DNA from: Pyrenochaeta sp. MPI-SDFR-AT-0127
Lineage: Eukaryota > Ascomycota > Dothideomycetes > Pleosporales > Cucurbitariaceae
Reading direction: 5' to 3'
NCBI GenBank assembly: GCA_020747015.1
Contig: JAGTJM010000026.1
Coordinates: 434,001 to 498,000, forward strand
DNA length: 64,000 bases
Positions 1 to 11,265 of the stretch are shown one piece after another. How positions within the stretch are numbered: the stretch's first letter is position 1; each line of letters opens with the position of its first letter. The position numbers were made by a program, and so were the translations under genes. Below the pieces are notes generated by a model that saw only the letters and a program-made list of their open reading frames with translations, searched no databases and was not told the DNA's origin.

Positions 1-1456
1 ACAGTTCGATCTTCATCACGTTCATCTTCCAGGAGCTCCTCTCGAACTACAAGCTCAAGGGCAACGCCAACATCGACAAGGTCCTCTAGCTCAGCTACCC
101 GCCCAACTTCAAAAAGTTCGACACGCTCGTCATCCAGGTCTACATCTAGCTCTTCGTCCAGAAGCTCGTCCCGGTCTTCAACTTCTAGCTCAAGGATCAC
201 ACCAACGTCTTCAAGGTCCTCGTCAAGTCGCTCGTCTTCGAAAAGTTCTTCTCGACCCTCCAGCACAATTCGATCTACTTCATCGTCGCGTTCATCTTCA
301 AGAAGTTCATCCCGATCTTCTAGCTCGAAGGCAACGCGGACATCGTCGAGATCTTCTAGCACTAGATCAACACCCTCATCTTCCAAATATTCCTCCTCAA
401 CGAGGACGCGGCAAAATTCTGCTACTCCCACAAAACCTCCGAAACCAGTCCCCACGGTCGCCTGCCCTGAGTCAAATGGCCGTATCATTCAAACAAGAGC
501 AGGTAAATTCAAAGTTGAGTGCGGAATTGATCGGACCGATCATGACATCCCCGGTGCTCCAACATATCCGGGTTCATTTGAGGGATGCTTGAAAGTATGC
601 GCTGCTCGAAAGAGTTGCGTTGACGTCTCATACATTCCAAATGGACCTTGTTATTTGAAGAATGGTGTTGGCTTCCCTAACAAAAGTAGCTATATAATCG
701 GTGGACGGCTACTTACAGGCCAACAAGTACCGGATGCCCCAGGGCCTCAGGTTCCTGATAGTCCAGGTCCTAAAGTCAGCTGTCCGAACAATAATGGCAA
801 AACTTACACTACTGGATGTGGTGCGAAATACGCAATTGAATGTGGCTTGGACCGTTATGGACACGACAGTACGTATACTTGTAATTCCATCAATTCTATG
901 CTAAAAGTGATTGCAGTTTACAACGGCCTTGCGTACACAAGCTCATTGAATGACTGCATCAAGGCTTGCGACAATACCCCTGGATGTGTTCAAGTGTCTT
1001 ATAATCCAGGGGCACCTGGGCCATGCTACTTGAAGGACTTTAGTGGCACCAGCACTAAGAACGACCGCATTTGGGGTGCTCGCAAAATCTCCAAGTGCAC
1101 TCGCTCACCAAAATTGAAACTCCATCGCAAGCGTGTCGCACCGCCCGTAAAGATGATTGCGAAGCGTGACCCAGTCGCTCGTGGCCCTGATTGGACATTT
1201 ACATCAACAACGACAACATCTACAAGCACGAGCACATCTACTATAACTTCCCATAGGTATGTGGTCCCTTTTTACATGATGGATCTATACCTACTGATAA
1301 CCTGACAGTACCACTACCCCTGCCAAATCCGGTACATCGACCGCGACAGAGTATATAGAACACTCCACTACGGTCACTATCACGACAGGAGTTCCAGATA
1401 TTCATTATACGAAGATATACATCTCGTTATGCGCAAAAGCAAGTCCTGCGCCATAA
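1..1456 (+). CDS. Ser/Arg/Thr-rich surface protein with two PAN/apple-like repeats (5' partial)
   Basis: The frame is open from base 1, so the start lies outside the window. My exons are 1-868, 917-1256 and 1309-1456 (451 aa visible). Residues 1-140 are a low-complexity Ser/Arg/Thr tract of RSSSRSS-like units. Two homologous Cys-rich repeats follow, each with a 'CPxxNG', an 'ECGxDRxxHDI', a CxxxC pair and an 'SYxPxGPCYLK' block, which resembles the PAN/apple-like modules of fungal wall or secreted proteins. The second repeat only matches the first after removing a 48-bp in-frame intron (869-916). A basic spacer and a Thr/Ser-rich tail follow. Inference: an extracellular or wall-associated, probably O-glycosylated protein, possibly carbohydrate- or protein-binding. 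The ligand is unknown. The signal peptide cannot be judged because the N-terminus is missing. Confidence 0.75.
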
Positions 1457-2067
1457 CCTCGATTTACAGGCCCTGGTTTGCACAATCGAACGTTTGCGAG
1501 TGTGTCACTCGAAGTATTCTATGTTTGGACTGTCTGTGTGTCGCTGGACATGCCATATGCAGATTGTACAGCTAGCCACTCCATACTGCAAACGCGTTTG
1601 TCTATTGTGTATATCATATGTTTGATACACTTGACCTGATTCGGTTTCAGGCACAAGTCAATTCGCCATTGTTTGGAGGGAGGATCTGCATGCAATAGTA
1701 TCGCCTTAGCAACTATATGAGTTACTTCATTCTTGATATGGTATGATGCGATTGTGTTATGATCAGTAGGTGAGGACTTCGTCTTTCCAGTAGTGGGAAG
1801 AATGTAGTTTCACGTAAGCGGCTTGCACACGACTAGATTTGAAAGAGTGCTACAACAGTATGGTATTATAAAACCCTAGCCTCACAGGTGATAATTCAGA
1901 TACTTATGAGTGAAGGCACTGATGCCTTATACCCCACATACTATGCAGTAATAACCCCGCATCGCCTGTCTATGCACTGTATCTCGGACACTTGCTAATC
2001 TCGCGATTTCAAGACAATGTGTTCACAGAGGGCCCTCCTATACCTTTCTCAACCAGCACGGAGCGTT
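1457..2067. other. Intergenic, no feature seen
   Basis: This is the convergent 3'-3' gap between the PAN-like gene and the minus-strand LPAEIR-type gene. Only short spurious frames occur, and I see no RNA gene or repeat. Confidence 0.6.
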
Positions 2068-3030
2068 TCAGCGAAGAATGTCCGTCAGGCCATGGTGAGC
2101 AAGTAGAGCATTCTCAAAATCCCAATGCACCAACCGACATACCATTAACAACCCACGGTACTCGCGAAGCTCATCCATTGTGTGACAGGATTGAGCGATT
2201 GAATCATACACGCGCCGATTCAAGTGCTCAGGAAGGTCCATGAAAGATGCTAGACGTCTTGTATCCGCCCACTGCGAGGATACACGTCGAGGTGGAGCTT
2301 TGCCTCCTCTTTTGAGACAATATACTTCCTGTTGCCAATAGTCCAGGCCACGAATTCTTTCGTACGGGAAACGCTGAATTGACATATACAGCGCCTCGCG
2401 AAGTCGTAAGAGCCATGGAAATACTTGTGATTGGAAAAACCCGCGGACTGTGCCGTCGTGCGATGGAAGAGAATCGTGGGGGCGAAAAGTGAACGAGGAG
2501 AGATTGAACGACAGATTATCGAGCATAGTCTGCACGGGCACGCGATGAAAAGATCCGCCATTTTGATAGATTTGGTTCAGATCCCCCGAGAAGCGGATTT
2601 GAACATGCTTAGAATCCTTGAATTTTGATACCGACACAGCAGATAAAGATGTATGAGGTTGGTGGGGCTATGCATTCAGTATGGCGGCGACTGCTGTATT
2701 GAAGACTCTAGCTTATTCATACTCAAATTCTGACTTAATTGTCTTGCATGAGATGATGAAGCCATGGTGATCTTCAAGTTTCGCTAGTGTCGGAATGTAA
2801 GAAGCATCAATATGGGTGTTCTGCTTGTGCATTGCATTGGCGCCAGTATTGTCGTAAAGGATTTGCTCGTAGAGGGGTATGCGAATCTCTGCTGGGAGAA
2901 AGCCCAGAGGACCTGGAGCAGGAATCGAGCGAGGAAAGACTATCGTATCTTGGGCACTAGCCAACGAAGGAAGTGGTGTTGGTGAATTTGTCGCTGGCCC
3001 TGGAGTTCCGGTATGGCCATCAAGATCCAT
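2068..3030 (-). pseudogene. LPAEIR/2EXR-like gene, broken or unresolved model
   Basis: Two coding-looking blocks lie in tandem. The 5' block (3030-2713) starts with a Met and has 'LGFLPAEIRIPLYEQIL' and ends 'SCKTIKSEFEYE', the usual opening of the fungal F-box-like 'LPxEIRxxIYexIL' family. The 3' block (from about 2670 to 2068, about 190-200 aa) would be the rest of the protein. They sit in different frames. The only GT donors before the stop of block 1 are phase 2, while the usable AG acceptors of block 2 give phase 0, so I cannot join them with an ordinary intron. Either a frameshift has broken the gene or the true splice sites are unusual. Function of the family is unknown; F-box-like members are often assumed to be adaptor proteins. 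Confidence 0.45.
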
Positions 3031-3636
3031 TCTTCATGTACTGCGAAAGCTTCGAGTAGAAGTTCTGTATTTCTTGGTGGACTCTTAAAGTTCTTGTTCA
3101 GCATCAAGTGAATAGCTGGGGTGCTAAGGATGTTTCCTATAGTGATTGGAAAAAGGAGGCTCTGCATGAAGCGGGGGCATATGGTGGCGTGGGAGAAAGA
3201 AGGGAAAAGAAGAGAGAGAGAACAAAATGGGAAGCACTTTCATTTCACCTGCCATTCTTGGCAGGTGGTTTTGGAAGAAAGTGGACAGCTGCGGCGGGTT
3301 CCCTCGCAACTACCACGACCATGCCTTTCTAAAATCGGATGACATAAGGACACTGCAATGTTCAGTAATCTACTTTTGAAATTTAGCTTTTTCATAATAT
3401 TTCAATCTCCAAAATAGTCTAATCTTGGTCTTTACAGTATTTTCCGCTAAATTTTCGTCAATAGACCAATTTGCGATTGGGTGTACCCGCCCTGGACTAT
3501 CGATCGTTCTATAGATTTTAATTCAAACAATATGTCCTATCAACTCTGGTAAATTTCGTGTTAGTCATTCAACCCATAACGCCAACTTCCCGGCGTCCCA
3601 ATTGTGAAGCCGCAGAAGGAGCGCAACTGTTCTCCG
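3031..3636. other. Intergenic, AT-rich, nothing recognised
   Basis: This is the upstream region of the LPAEIR-type gene. Bases 3350-3560 are AT-rich but still contain CpA and TpG, so they are not RIP-saturated. I see no gene or repeat. Confidence 0.55.
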
Positions 3637-4328
3637 TCATCCTGAAATCCGAGCATAATCCAATAACGCCAATTCGCCCCATTCGTTCCTTGGGTCAGCT
3701 CCTGCCCAGAGAAACCAGTTAACCCAAATTAACCATCCTTTGCGTGCTGCGTGAAACAGAGGAGTGCGCGGTGGAGGTACAGTGTAAAGCCTTACGAAGC
3801 CATTTTTGCTGTGATCTGCATACCAGTTTCTGGAAAGTGGTACAGGCTCCGTAACTTGGGCTTTAAAGTGTCTTTCATAGCCCTCACCAAGCTGGTAGAA
3901 GGGAATGACGTTTAGTCTGTCCTGAATCGTAGGTACACGCTTTGGTGCATGGTCTTCGAGCATTCCCTGTTTGTTAAGCTTGTATAAGTACCTGAATAAC
4001 TGTTCGAACAGACCTAATTTAACAGGGAAATCTGTTGTAGTCGAAATCCTATAAATCAATGCGTTGAACAAAGGTTTATTATCATCCGCAATGAATTTCA
4101 TAGACAGAGCAGTCATGACAGTCTTCTTTACGGTGTCGAAGCCAGTAAGTCTGCCAAGAAGGGTTGCGCTAAGGTGAGATCGATGTCAGATCTAGGAAAG
4201 GAAAGCTGAAGGTAAATGTAAAGATGCTTCCGGTCCACCGTTCGCGTCGATCGCAAGAGTAGTGCCAGCATGCTCGGACTTACCCACTTCACCGCAAACC
4301 TCCGCGTCCAATGAAGTGTGGTGTCCAA
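3637..4328 (-). pseudogene. Frameshifted ankyrin-like gene fragment
   Basis: Block 4328-4128 (66 aa) and block 4116-3637 (159 aa) are adjacent on the minus strand but in different frames. The second ends with an ankyrin-like stretch ('TPLFHAARKGW...', then 'AGADPRNEWGELALLDYA'). The upstream frame of the second block meets a TGA at about 4180, and there is no convincing intron between the blocks, so a frameshift is the simplest reading. Expected neighbouring ankyrin repeats are absent. Inference: a remnant of an ankyrin-repeat gene. It could instead be a mis-modelled small gene. Confidence 0.35.
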
Positions 4329-5194
4329 TGAAGTGTGACATCATACAAGGAATCTATAATGGCGAACCTAAACTCTTGTCCAATTTCCGGTTGATATTTG
4401 TGGTAACCCATGCGAGTTTCCAGTGGTCTTGTATGAAAAATTTGCACTACTCCTTTTGCTTCTGGCGTCGCTGCGCGTGGTCCGACTCTGATATCCCCAG
4501 CTTTGCCAGTTTTCGTTCATAAACGGGGGCCAAAGCGATATGATCGGATGTATATAAGGATGAACCTGACCAGGAGCAACAGATAGGGATGTTGGAAAGC
4601 TGGGCTGGAGCTAAGTTCTTTCCCATACGTATCCCGGGTGACACAGACTCAGACAACGGACAGCTTTGGTCATATTTACTTTTGGAGGGGGGGGGGGGGG
4701 GGGTAAACGGACGGTGGCTCGGGCGCAGCGCGATGTCAGGTGCGCAGTGCGGTTCACTCTATCGCCCAAAATGCTAGCTGACTTTGTCTAACACTGAATC
4801 AGGGGTGAAAACTGCCGACTGGTCCCCAAACATGCCAAAGATGGTGAGTGGGATCTAGTCATGAGATTGGCCTGTTCTTTTGCTCATCCACCCGCGAATT
4901 TCATGTCTGAGACAAGCAAGCGGCAGAAGGCAAGCCAGTACGTTCAAAATGGAGTCATGATCATAATCACGTACGTCATGTCCAAAGTATGTGTGAGATT
5001 TCTATAGATTGGAGGTACGGAGGAATGGTCTGAGCAAATTATACGATCCACAGGATCGCATTACATCAACATATGATTTCTTGAATGGACGCTACAATAG
5101 TCTTAGTTGACGGATCTACTCTATTATCACAAAGAAGCTGTGTTCGATCTCCATATTGCCTATCGAAGTCATACCCGAACCGGAATCGTTTGGA
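4329..5194. other. Intergenic with a poly-G run
   Basis: No convincing coding sequence. A run of 17 G lies at 4687-4703; short frames around it look spurious. Confidence 0.55.
4687..4703. repeat. Homopolymer G tract (17 G)
   Basis: An uninterrupted run of 17 G on the plus strand in non-coding DNA. Its length is likely to vary between isolates and may be inexact in the assembly. Confidence 0.9.
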
Positions 5195-7399
5195 CTAACA
5201 GAGTGCATCTCCAGAGCCGCGGCTGGTGTTCAGACGCCCATCAGTTGGTTGTAGGCATGCCCTCCAACTAATCTTGGCCCAAATTTTGTCGTCGAATTTG
5301 GAGATTGTGTCGGAGCACATTCCACAAACGTGTGGGTCACTCTCAAAGTTGCTGCCTAGAGTTAAATCCACTAAGCTCCGTTCCAAGCTCTCCTCTTTAT
5401 GTCTGCTCATCCTTCGACCGATCCGGTGACCCTGTTTTGCAATCTTCTCTTCAAACTTTCCCATAACCCTCATACGCTTGACGACTCCCTTGACCCTGGC
5501 TGGAGAGCTTTCTGGACGTGAAGTAGTTGTACTGGAGGTTTGTATATTCAAAGGTGCAGGACATATAGCTATATTGCTTTGAATGTTCTGGAAGCTGAAG
5601 GCGAAGTGGTAAAGATCTAAAGATATCGTCAGATTTTATCCAAGACTAAAGAATGTAGAAAGAGTACCTGGCAAGGACGGAAGACGACGTCTCACTTCCT
5701 GCTTTCCAAGAACCCGCTTGGACCACAGCTCTTGTTCAAGCGTAGAAACCTTGAGTTTGGGAGGTAGAATGCCGTGATCCCACTTTGTATTCTGAATTCC
5801 GTGGAAGAAGCCTACACTGGCCCAAGCTTCAGCGTCGAATGTCGGCCTGTTCAGAAGTAGGAAGTAGTGATGAATGTGCTTTATGAAGAGGCGTCTTCCA
5901 TTAGCGGATGAACAGCGCCGGGTGCTGGCCTTTGTGTTGAGATCTGTGAATTGCTTCCCCAAGAGTGCAAACCGCCACGATTCTTGATGCGACAAAAGAG
6001 AAAACGCCCTGAGCTCCTCTTGCATATCAAATGGCACATTGTTTGCCCCTGTGTAGAAAGCGACCCTGATATTCTTTTCACTTAATTCTGATAGGATGTG
6101 AAGATAGTCAGATTGGCCTTCATATGCGGAATAACATCGACCTATACTGACGCGTGGACAAGTCTTGAAGAAGAGATGAATGTTCTGGAGCTGGAGCTGG
6201 TCGCTGGGAACCTTGTTGATCTTTTGAAGTAGAGAAAAGGTGTGGTGGTTGCAGGATCGGAGATACATATGCTTGAGTGTTAGTGGAAGGACCTTGTCTT
6301 GCAACCCGTCTTGGAAACTCGCGGCCTTCTTGTTAGTCTTGCTAGATTCTTCAAAGGCGATTCTCTTATCCGTAACGACGACAGTTTTCGTTGGATCCAG
6401 AAAGAGAACATTATTCGGTCGTCCCAGAACTTCCATGGGCATATCCAAGCACTTTAGTCTCGCGAATCCTGCCAACGTAATGGTATGTTTTCCCATATTC
6501 CTCCATGCAATATCTTGATGGGTGGTCAACACTTCAAGCTTTGCAGGACCCTTCCAGCGTGAATCCTCCACAATAGTCAAAGACTCAAGCTTTTTCTGCA
6601 TCACCCGCAGGACTGCCCCTTGAAATATTGGAGTCGGTAGTAACTTGTCATTTGGCGCTGGAAGTTGTAAAGATACCAGATTGGCTTGAGATGATGGATG
6701 CCCCAAGTCGAATGACGTGGTTTCCGGGAGTTCAAGCGTGATCGACTTGAGGTTTGGGCAGAGTGACAGTAGGATATTGAGAAAGTAGCCACGAGTTGTG
6801 CGTGATACTGTGCCTGGAGTCCCCTTCCGTTGTCGGAAGTCACGCCAGCTTACTTCACCTCCAGTGTTTGTGGCGATAGTCTTACCTAGGAACTTCAATA
6901 CCTCGGGATCAAAGTTTGGCATTCCCAGATAATGGCTATCGATACGATGGATACAATCATAGTCCCCGATATCCACACTGCCAACTTTCTCAATCAGATC
7001 CGGATGATGAACGAGAACCTCAAGACATTTTTTGATACGGTTCTTGGGAACCACGAGCTTCTTCATTAGTGCTTGCTGAGTGATACGACTGATACGTTTG
7101 TTGACTAGTGCGAAACTGAGAATGGCCTTGCTCCCACATAGTTCTGAAGCTATAGTGTGTAATAGCTCGGAGGGTAAGCTGAGGAGATTGTAGGTCGTGG
7201 AATCAAGTGAAGTCTTCCTGCTTTGGTCCACCCAAACTGCGCATGGCTTTTGGTTCGAGCTGGCATCTCCTGAAACGCCGCCCAGCGCCATGCTGTCCCG
7301 TTGATGGTGCGGAGTACTTGCACCGCTCACAGGGCTTGCCCAACGCTTCTTCCTAGCACTAGAAGATCGAGACTGTGATGTGGGCGTTGAAGGCGCCAT
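5195..7399 (-). CDS. F-box protein with distinct C-terminal exon
   Basis: Exons 7399-5668 and 5616-5195 give 717 aa. The 51-bp intron has donor GTACTC, a CTGAC branch site and acceptor TTTAG; it stays in phase and adds about 140 aa ending in a Cys pair ('CGMCSD'). Without it the protein would stop at 5636 (587 aa). I chose the Met at 7399 ('MAPSTPTSQS'); an upstream in-frame extension to 7633 looks non-coding. Residues 1-65 are Ser-rich. An F-box follows at about 70-120 ('LLSLPSELLHTIASELCG', then 'LVNKRISRITQQAL'), and the rest is leucine-rich without clear repeats. Known family role: substrate adaptor of SCF ubiquitin ligases through Skp1. Whether it does so here, and its target, are inference. 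Confidence 0.65.
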
Positions 7400-8174
7400 C
7401 GTGACTCTTGAAGCTTGTCTGAGCAACGTGCAGCACTGAAGTCTAGATCTGGGGCCGAATGAGTTGTTCCTGTACCGATCTGTTGGTTGAAAGGTTCGTG
7501 TGGTGGTAGTTGCATTTGAAGCTGCAATGCAGTCACAGGTCCCACAGGCCCAGGAAGTACAGGTGACAGATGACAAACAAGGCAACCACGCAGTCTCGGT
7601 GAAAGCGATGCCGGGTGTGAGAAGCAGAATCAAAGAGTTCCAGGTTGGTTACAGTCTTGTAGAAGTGGTTCAAAGTCCATAGGCTAGAAAGAGTACGAGC
7701 GTGGTGCACGTACAGAGTGAGTGGAGGGAGGGAGTTGTCACGTCTCTGCCAAGGCGCTAATGCACAAGTCGTGGCACCTGCCACCGAGAGCCTCACCTAC
7801 AGGCCAGTGATGTCGAAAGCGTCAGAGCAACAAGCACCATGTGATGATGGAACGGCTTACCCCTGACGTGTGAACTGTAAGATCTCAACCATTCGATTGC
7901 AAGCGCGCCTTACTGAGTAAAGATATGTTGTGCACAGAAAGGTGTCCAGCCTCAAGAACGCGTGGGGTGTGATTGGCCAACTCAGACATGCGGTGAACAT
8001 TGTATTTGATTCAGCCAGCTATGATTGAAATGGGTATTTATGAACGACACAGTGAGAAAATAATGCAATGCTCTTGACGCCGGTACCGAATGCATACCAT
8101 GTTTACCTTGTCCTCTACTCCATATTAGCCCTCATCCGCTGATCATACTGGGCTGACCACAAGCTGACGCCAAT
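7400..8174. other. Upstream region of the F-box gene
   Basis: Lies between the F-box start codon and the stop codon of the P450, both on the minus strand. It should hold the F-box promoter and the P450 3' untranslated region. No additional gene or repeat was recognised. Confidence 0.5.
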
Positions 8175-9707
8175 TCACTTCTCCCTTGGTGTGACTTTGA
8201 GGATCTGAGGGACCTTTGGTTTATGTGCAGAATGTCGATTGATGTCAACCTGGGGTGCGACGGTGAGATTATTGCCATGTTTATCCTGTAATTGAAAATC
8301 AAAGGAGGCGACAAAGTAAGCTGTGATGACATTCTGCTCAAGCTTTGCAAAACGCATGCCCAGGCATGGATGCCTTCCGACCCCCCATCCAATAAAGCCA
8401 TGAACAGATTTCTTCTTATCCTCAGCGCGCTCTGGCAAGTATCTTGATGGGTCCCACTTCAGAGGGTCGACATACACTTCGGGATCAAGATGGATATCGC
8501 CTGTAGCATACGTTACAAACGCACCGGGAGGGATGACCTCGTTGTCATTTCCGGTGGGGATAGCCTTGCCGCTGATGTTTCTCCTCATGGCAGTACCGAG
8601 TAGATTGAGACGAATCGAGTCGCGTAGACACATATCGACTACAGGGAATTCACCCTCCCAAGCCTCGAGGGGCACGTCGTCGAGTTGGTAGCGCAGAGGT
8701 GCGTTGGGATCCCTTGCATATTTGGCAGCGGTAGCTCGGACCTCATCTTGAGCTTTAGCGAGCCACTCTGGTGAAGTAGCGAGGTAGCACATAACCCACG
8801 CCGCATTGATGCCGGAGTTCAGTAAGCCGGCGAATAAAGCTCCGACGATGAACTCGACAATCTTGAACGTCCGGTCACCCTGGTCCAACATGTACTGCAG
8901 TGCATCGTCATGCTTCTCGTCGCTCGCGGCACGCTTCTTGATGATATTCTCAATCATCATGTACAGTCGTGCTCCTGCATAGGTGCGCTTCAACACAGCA
9001 GGCGAGGGAAATTTGGGGAACATGACTGATGTTGCGGTGGCACTGTTGTCAATCATTTCAAAAAGTCTGAGGGTCTCTTCCAGCACTTTAGGATCATCGG
9101 CAATCTCATCGGCGCCCACCATTCGAATGGTAAGACGGAAAACAATGCGGTATAGACTTTCGAAGGGGTTGGTAGTGCCGCTTGGGTCGTTGCGTATCGC
9201 CTCGATGGCTTCCTGGGTGTCGGAGATGAGGATCGGCAGCTTCTTGCGGAACTGTTCATTCTTCAGCAGGTGTGTCAGGCGGCGGCTGAAGTGGTTGTTG
9301 AGGTCATCGTCTTTGCCTTCGCCGTCGTCGTGTGCCGCGACCTTGGGTGCCTGGCCGAAAAGCACGGCGTATCCCTCAGCAAAGCCTAGGTCTTTGGAGT
9401 CGAAGAAGAGCTGGCGGCCCTTGTCGCCTGACAGAGCCACGATTGTGTTGGGCCCCGCATGGAACGAGAAGTTGCCCGTCTTGGACCTATCGCGTCGGTG
9501 CCGGAACCAATCCCACCGTTGTGTCCAGAAGCCAAAAGAGCCTGCTATAGGGAAGTTGTCGCTGACCTCGGGAGGAGCGTTGGAGGGGAGTCGACGGAGG
9601 TAGAAGGTGTGTACGAGGATGTAAGCTGCCAAAGCAACCGCTGATATCGAGAGCAACAGCAATGTGGGGGAAGATGAGACGGGGGCGAAAAGATCGAGGA
9701 GCGCCAT
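8175..9707 (-). CDS. Cytochrome P450 monooxygenase
   Basis: 511 aa, intronless. I start at Met 9707 because a membrane anchor follows directly ('LLLLSISAVALAAYILV', about residues 15-35); a Met at 9779 would add 24 polar residues. The heme-thiolate motif 'FIGWGVGRHPCLGMRF' lies near residue 450, and a 'WDPSRYLPER' segment precedes it. Family knowledge: an ER-anchored heme enzyme that inserts oxygen using a reductase partner. Two core motifs are atypical: the I-helix reads 'AGLLNSGINAAW' rather than AGxDTT, and the K-helix ExxR appears as DSIR ('LRDSIRL'). Such changes are known in P450s acting on pre-oxidised substrates (CYP8/CYP74-like chemistry), but I cannot assign a CYP family. It lies 8.5 kb beyond the NRPS 3' end with several genes between, so a role in the same pathway is only possible. 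Confidence 0.85.
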   Translation of the reverse strand: MALLDLFAPVSSSPTLLLLSISAVALAAYILVHTFYLRRLPSNAPPEVSDNFPIAGSFGFWTQRWDWFRHRRDRSKTGNFSFHAGPNTIVALSGDKGRQLFFDSKDLGFAEGYAVLFGQAPKVAAHDDGEGKDDDLNNHFSRRLTHLLKNEQFRKKLPILISDTQEAIEAIRNDPSGTTNPFESLYRIVFRLTIRMVGADEIADDPKVLEETLRLFEMIDNSATATSVMFPKFPSPAVLKRTYAGARLYMMIENIIKKRAASDEKHDDALQYMLDQGDRTFKIVEFIVGALFAGLLNSGINAAWVMCYLATSPEWLAKAQDEVRATAAKYARDPNAPLRYQLDDVPLEAWEGEFPVVDMCLRDSIRLNLLGTAMRRNISGKAIPTGNDNEVIPPGAFVTYATGDIHLDPEVYVDPLKWDPSRYLPERAEDKKKSVHGFIGWGVGRHPCLGMRFAKLEQNVITAYFVASFDFQLQDKHGNNLTVAPQVDINRHSAHKPKVPQILKVTPREK

Positions 9708-11265
9708 GTTGATGTTGACGCTCTTGGTGAAGAAACCGTATATGTGGGTATATCTGCGTGCGTAGGTGTGTGGTTGCAACAGTGAAGACTGCGACTGCCT
9801 CGCACTACTTAGGGGGTTAGTTCAATCGAGGAAGGAGCAATGGTTAGTTGCGATCAAGCGGCAAGAGCAACTGTAGGTCATATACAGTTGGCCTAGCACA
9901 ATCGAGCGAGAGGTGACGGGCGGAAGTAAACAGTCCCGCTGGCGCCAGGGCCGTGTCTGCCTGCACTGGCACGAGCTACAGCCCGTCATTGGCTTCATCA
10001 GTGTTTTGTCGTCGGAGGCAAAAGGCCACTCTGTGTGTTGCGGAGCTGCGCTTTCCGGCCAGTAGCGCCATCATGGTTGATGGCACAAGCTAGCGCCCCC
10101 CCGGCTGCCGCATCACCAAACCACACCGTCGCCGAATATCAGCCTCCAGATTGCCCCCGCTTGCTGAACCTCATCGTCTCATGCAGGCCACCCAAACATG
10201 TTTCATCGGCCACCTAGTCTCTTCATTGGATACATCCACGGCAGCCACGACCGTTTAAGCCCTCACACGCGTATTTGCACCTCGCTTACGGCTGCCATGC
10301 TTCCAACCGACCTCGCTTGCATGTTCATTTCGATGATCATCCCGGCAACACTCAATTCCGGCATATCGACGTTGTCTTCTGCATACCAGTTCGCTCTGAT
10401 TGGCGGCGGCGAGACATCTGAGCACATTTTGCTTCGCCGAAATTCAAGCTTCGATGTTGTGATTAGCAGTTTTGACCGGTCTCGCATGCTTCAGATAGGT
10501 GCATGGTGAACAGTCTTCGACCCGCAATTTCCTGGGAGTGGGCCGTGCTTATGTCTTTACCACCCTTGTGACAGATTGCGTACGATCCTACCGAGATCTT
10601 GTGGAACCTACCACAACAGCATCCGGTGTCTCGGGCCGATGTAGTAAGCTGAGCCTCTGCGACCTTAATTGGCGGGATTGATAGCATTGCGACTCGGCCA
10701 AGAACACCTCCAGACATCGCCAGTCGCATTAGAGGTCATTCCTCTGATCAAGATGTTTACACACTACCTGTCCCCATTCTAGCACAAGATCTGCTTCGAC
10801 ATTTGGTCTGTTCCATAATCAGATTTGGAATATTTCGTTTTGACACTTAATTCTACTACAAGACTCTTTAAGTACACTTATTACCACCTCGCTACCTGTC
10901 GCTGTCTTCACTTCATGGTGCATCGATATCCTGGATGTCTCGGCGCCTTAACACATGAGACTGTGACTGACTTTCTTGCATAGCGCCCCTTCATCTCATA
11001 ACCGACGTATCCATGCCCTTACGTTCTTGTGGCACTCCCGTCGAGTTCAGTCAGCCTCGATGGGCTCGACCCTCATCACCGACGATTTCTCAGCAATGTC
11101 ATTTCCCGTTGTTCCACCTCAGTATAGTGGATATATCCACAATATCTCACCCTAAGCCCTAGTTTCCCGCACGAGGAGCCTCGTCTAGTAATGCCTCGTC
11201 CTACAAATGCATGTGCCGTTGTTCTTTCATGTAAAAATTGGAGAGCAATCAATCTGGAGGCTCAT
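9708..11265. other. Intergenic, P450 upstream region
   Basis: Should contain the P450 promoter. Short frames occur on both strands (for example at 10198-10509 and 10463-10729) but none shows family features or a convincing start context. No RNA gene or repeat seen. Confidence 0.5.

Noticed and set aside
10198..10729. Short opposing frames upstream of the P450 gene
   Set aside because: They overlap on both strands and carry no motif; consistent with GC-rich non-coding DNA.
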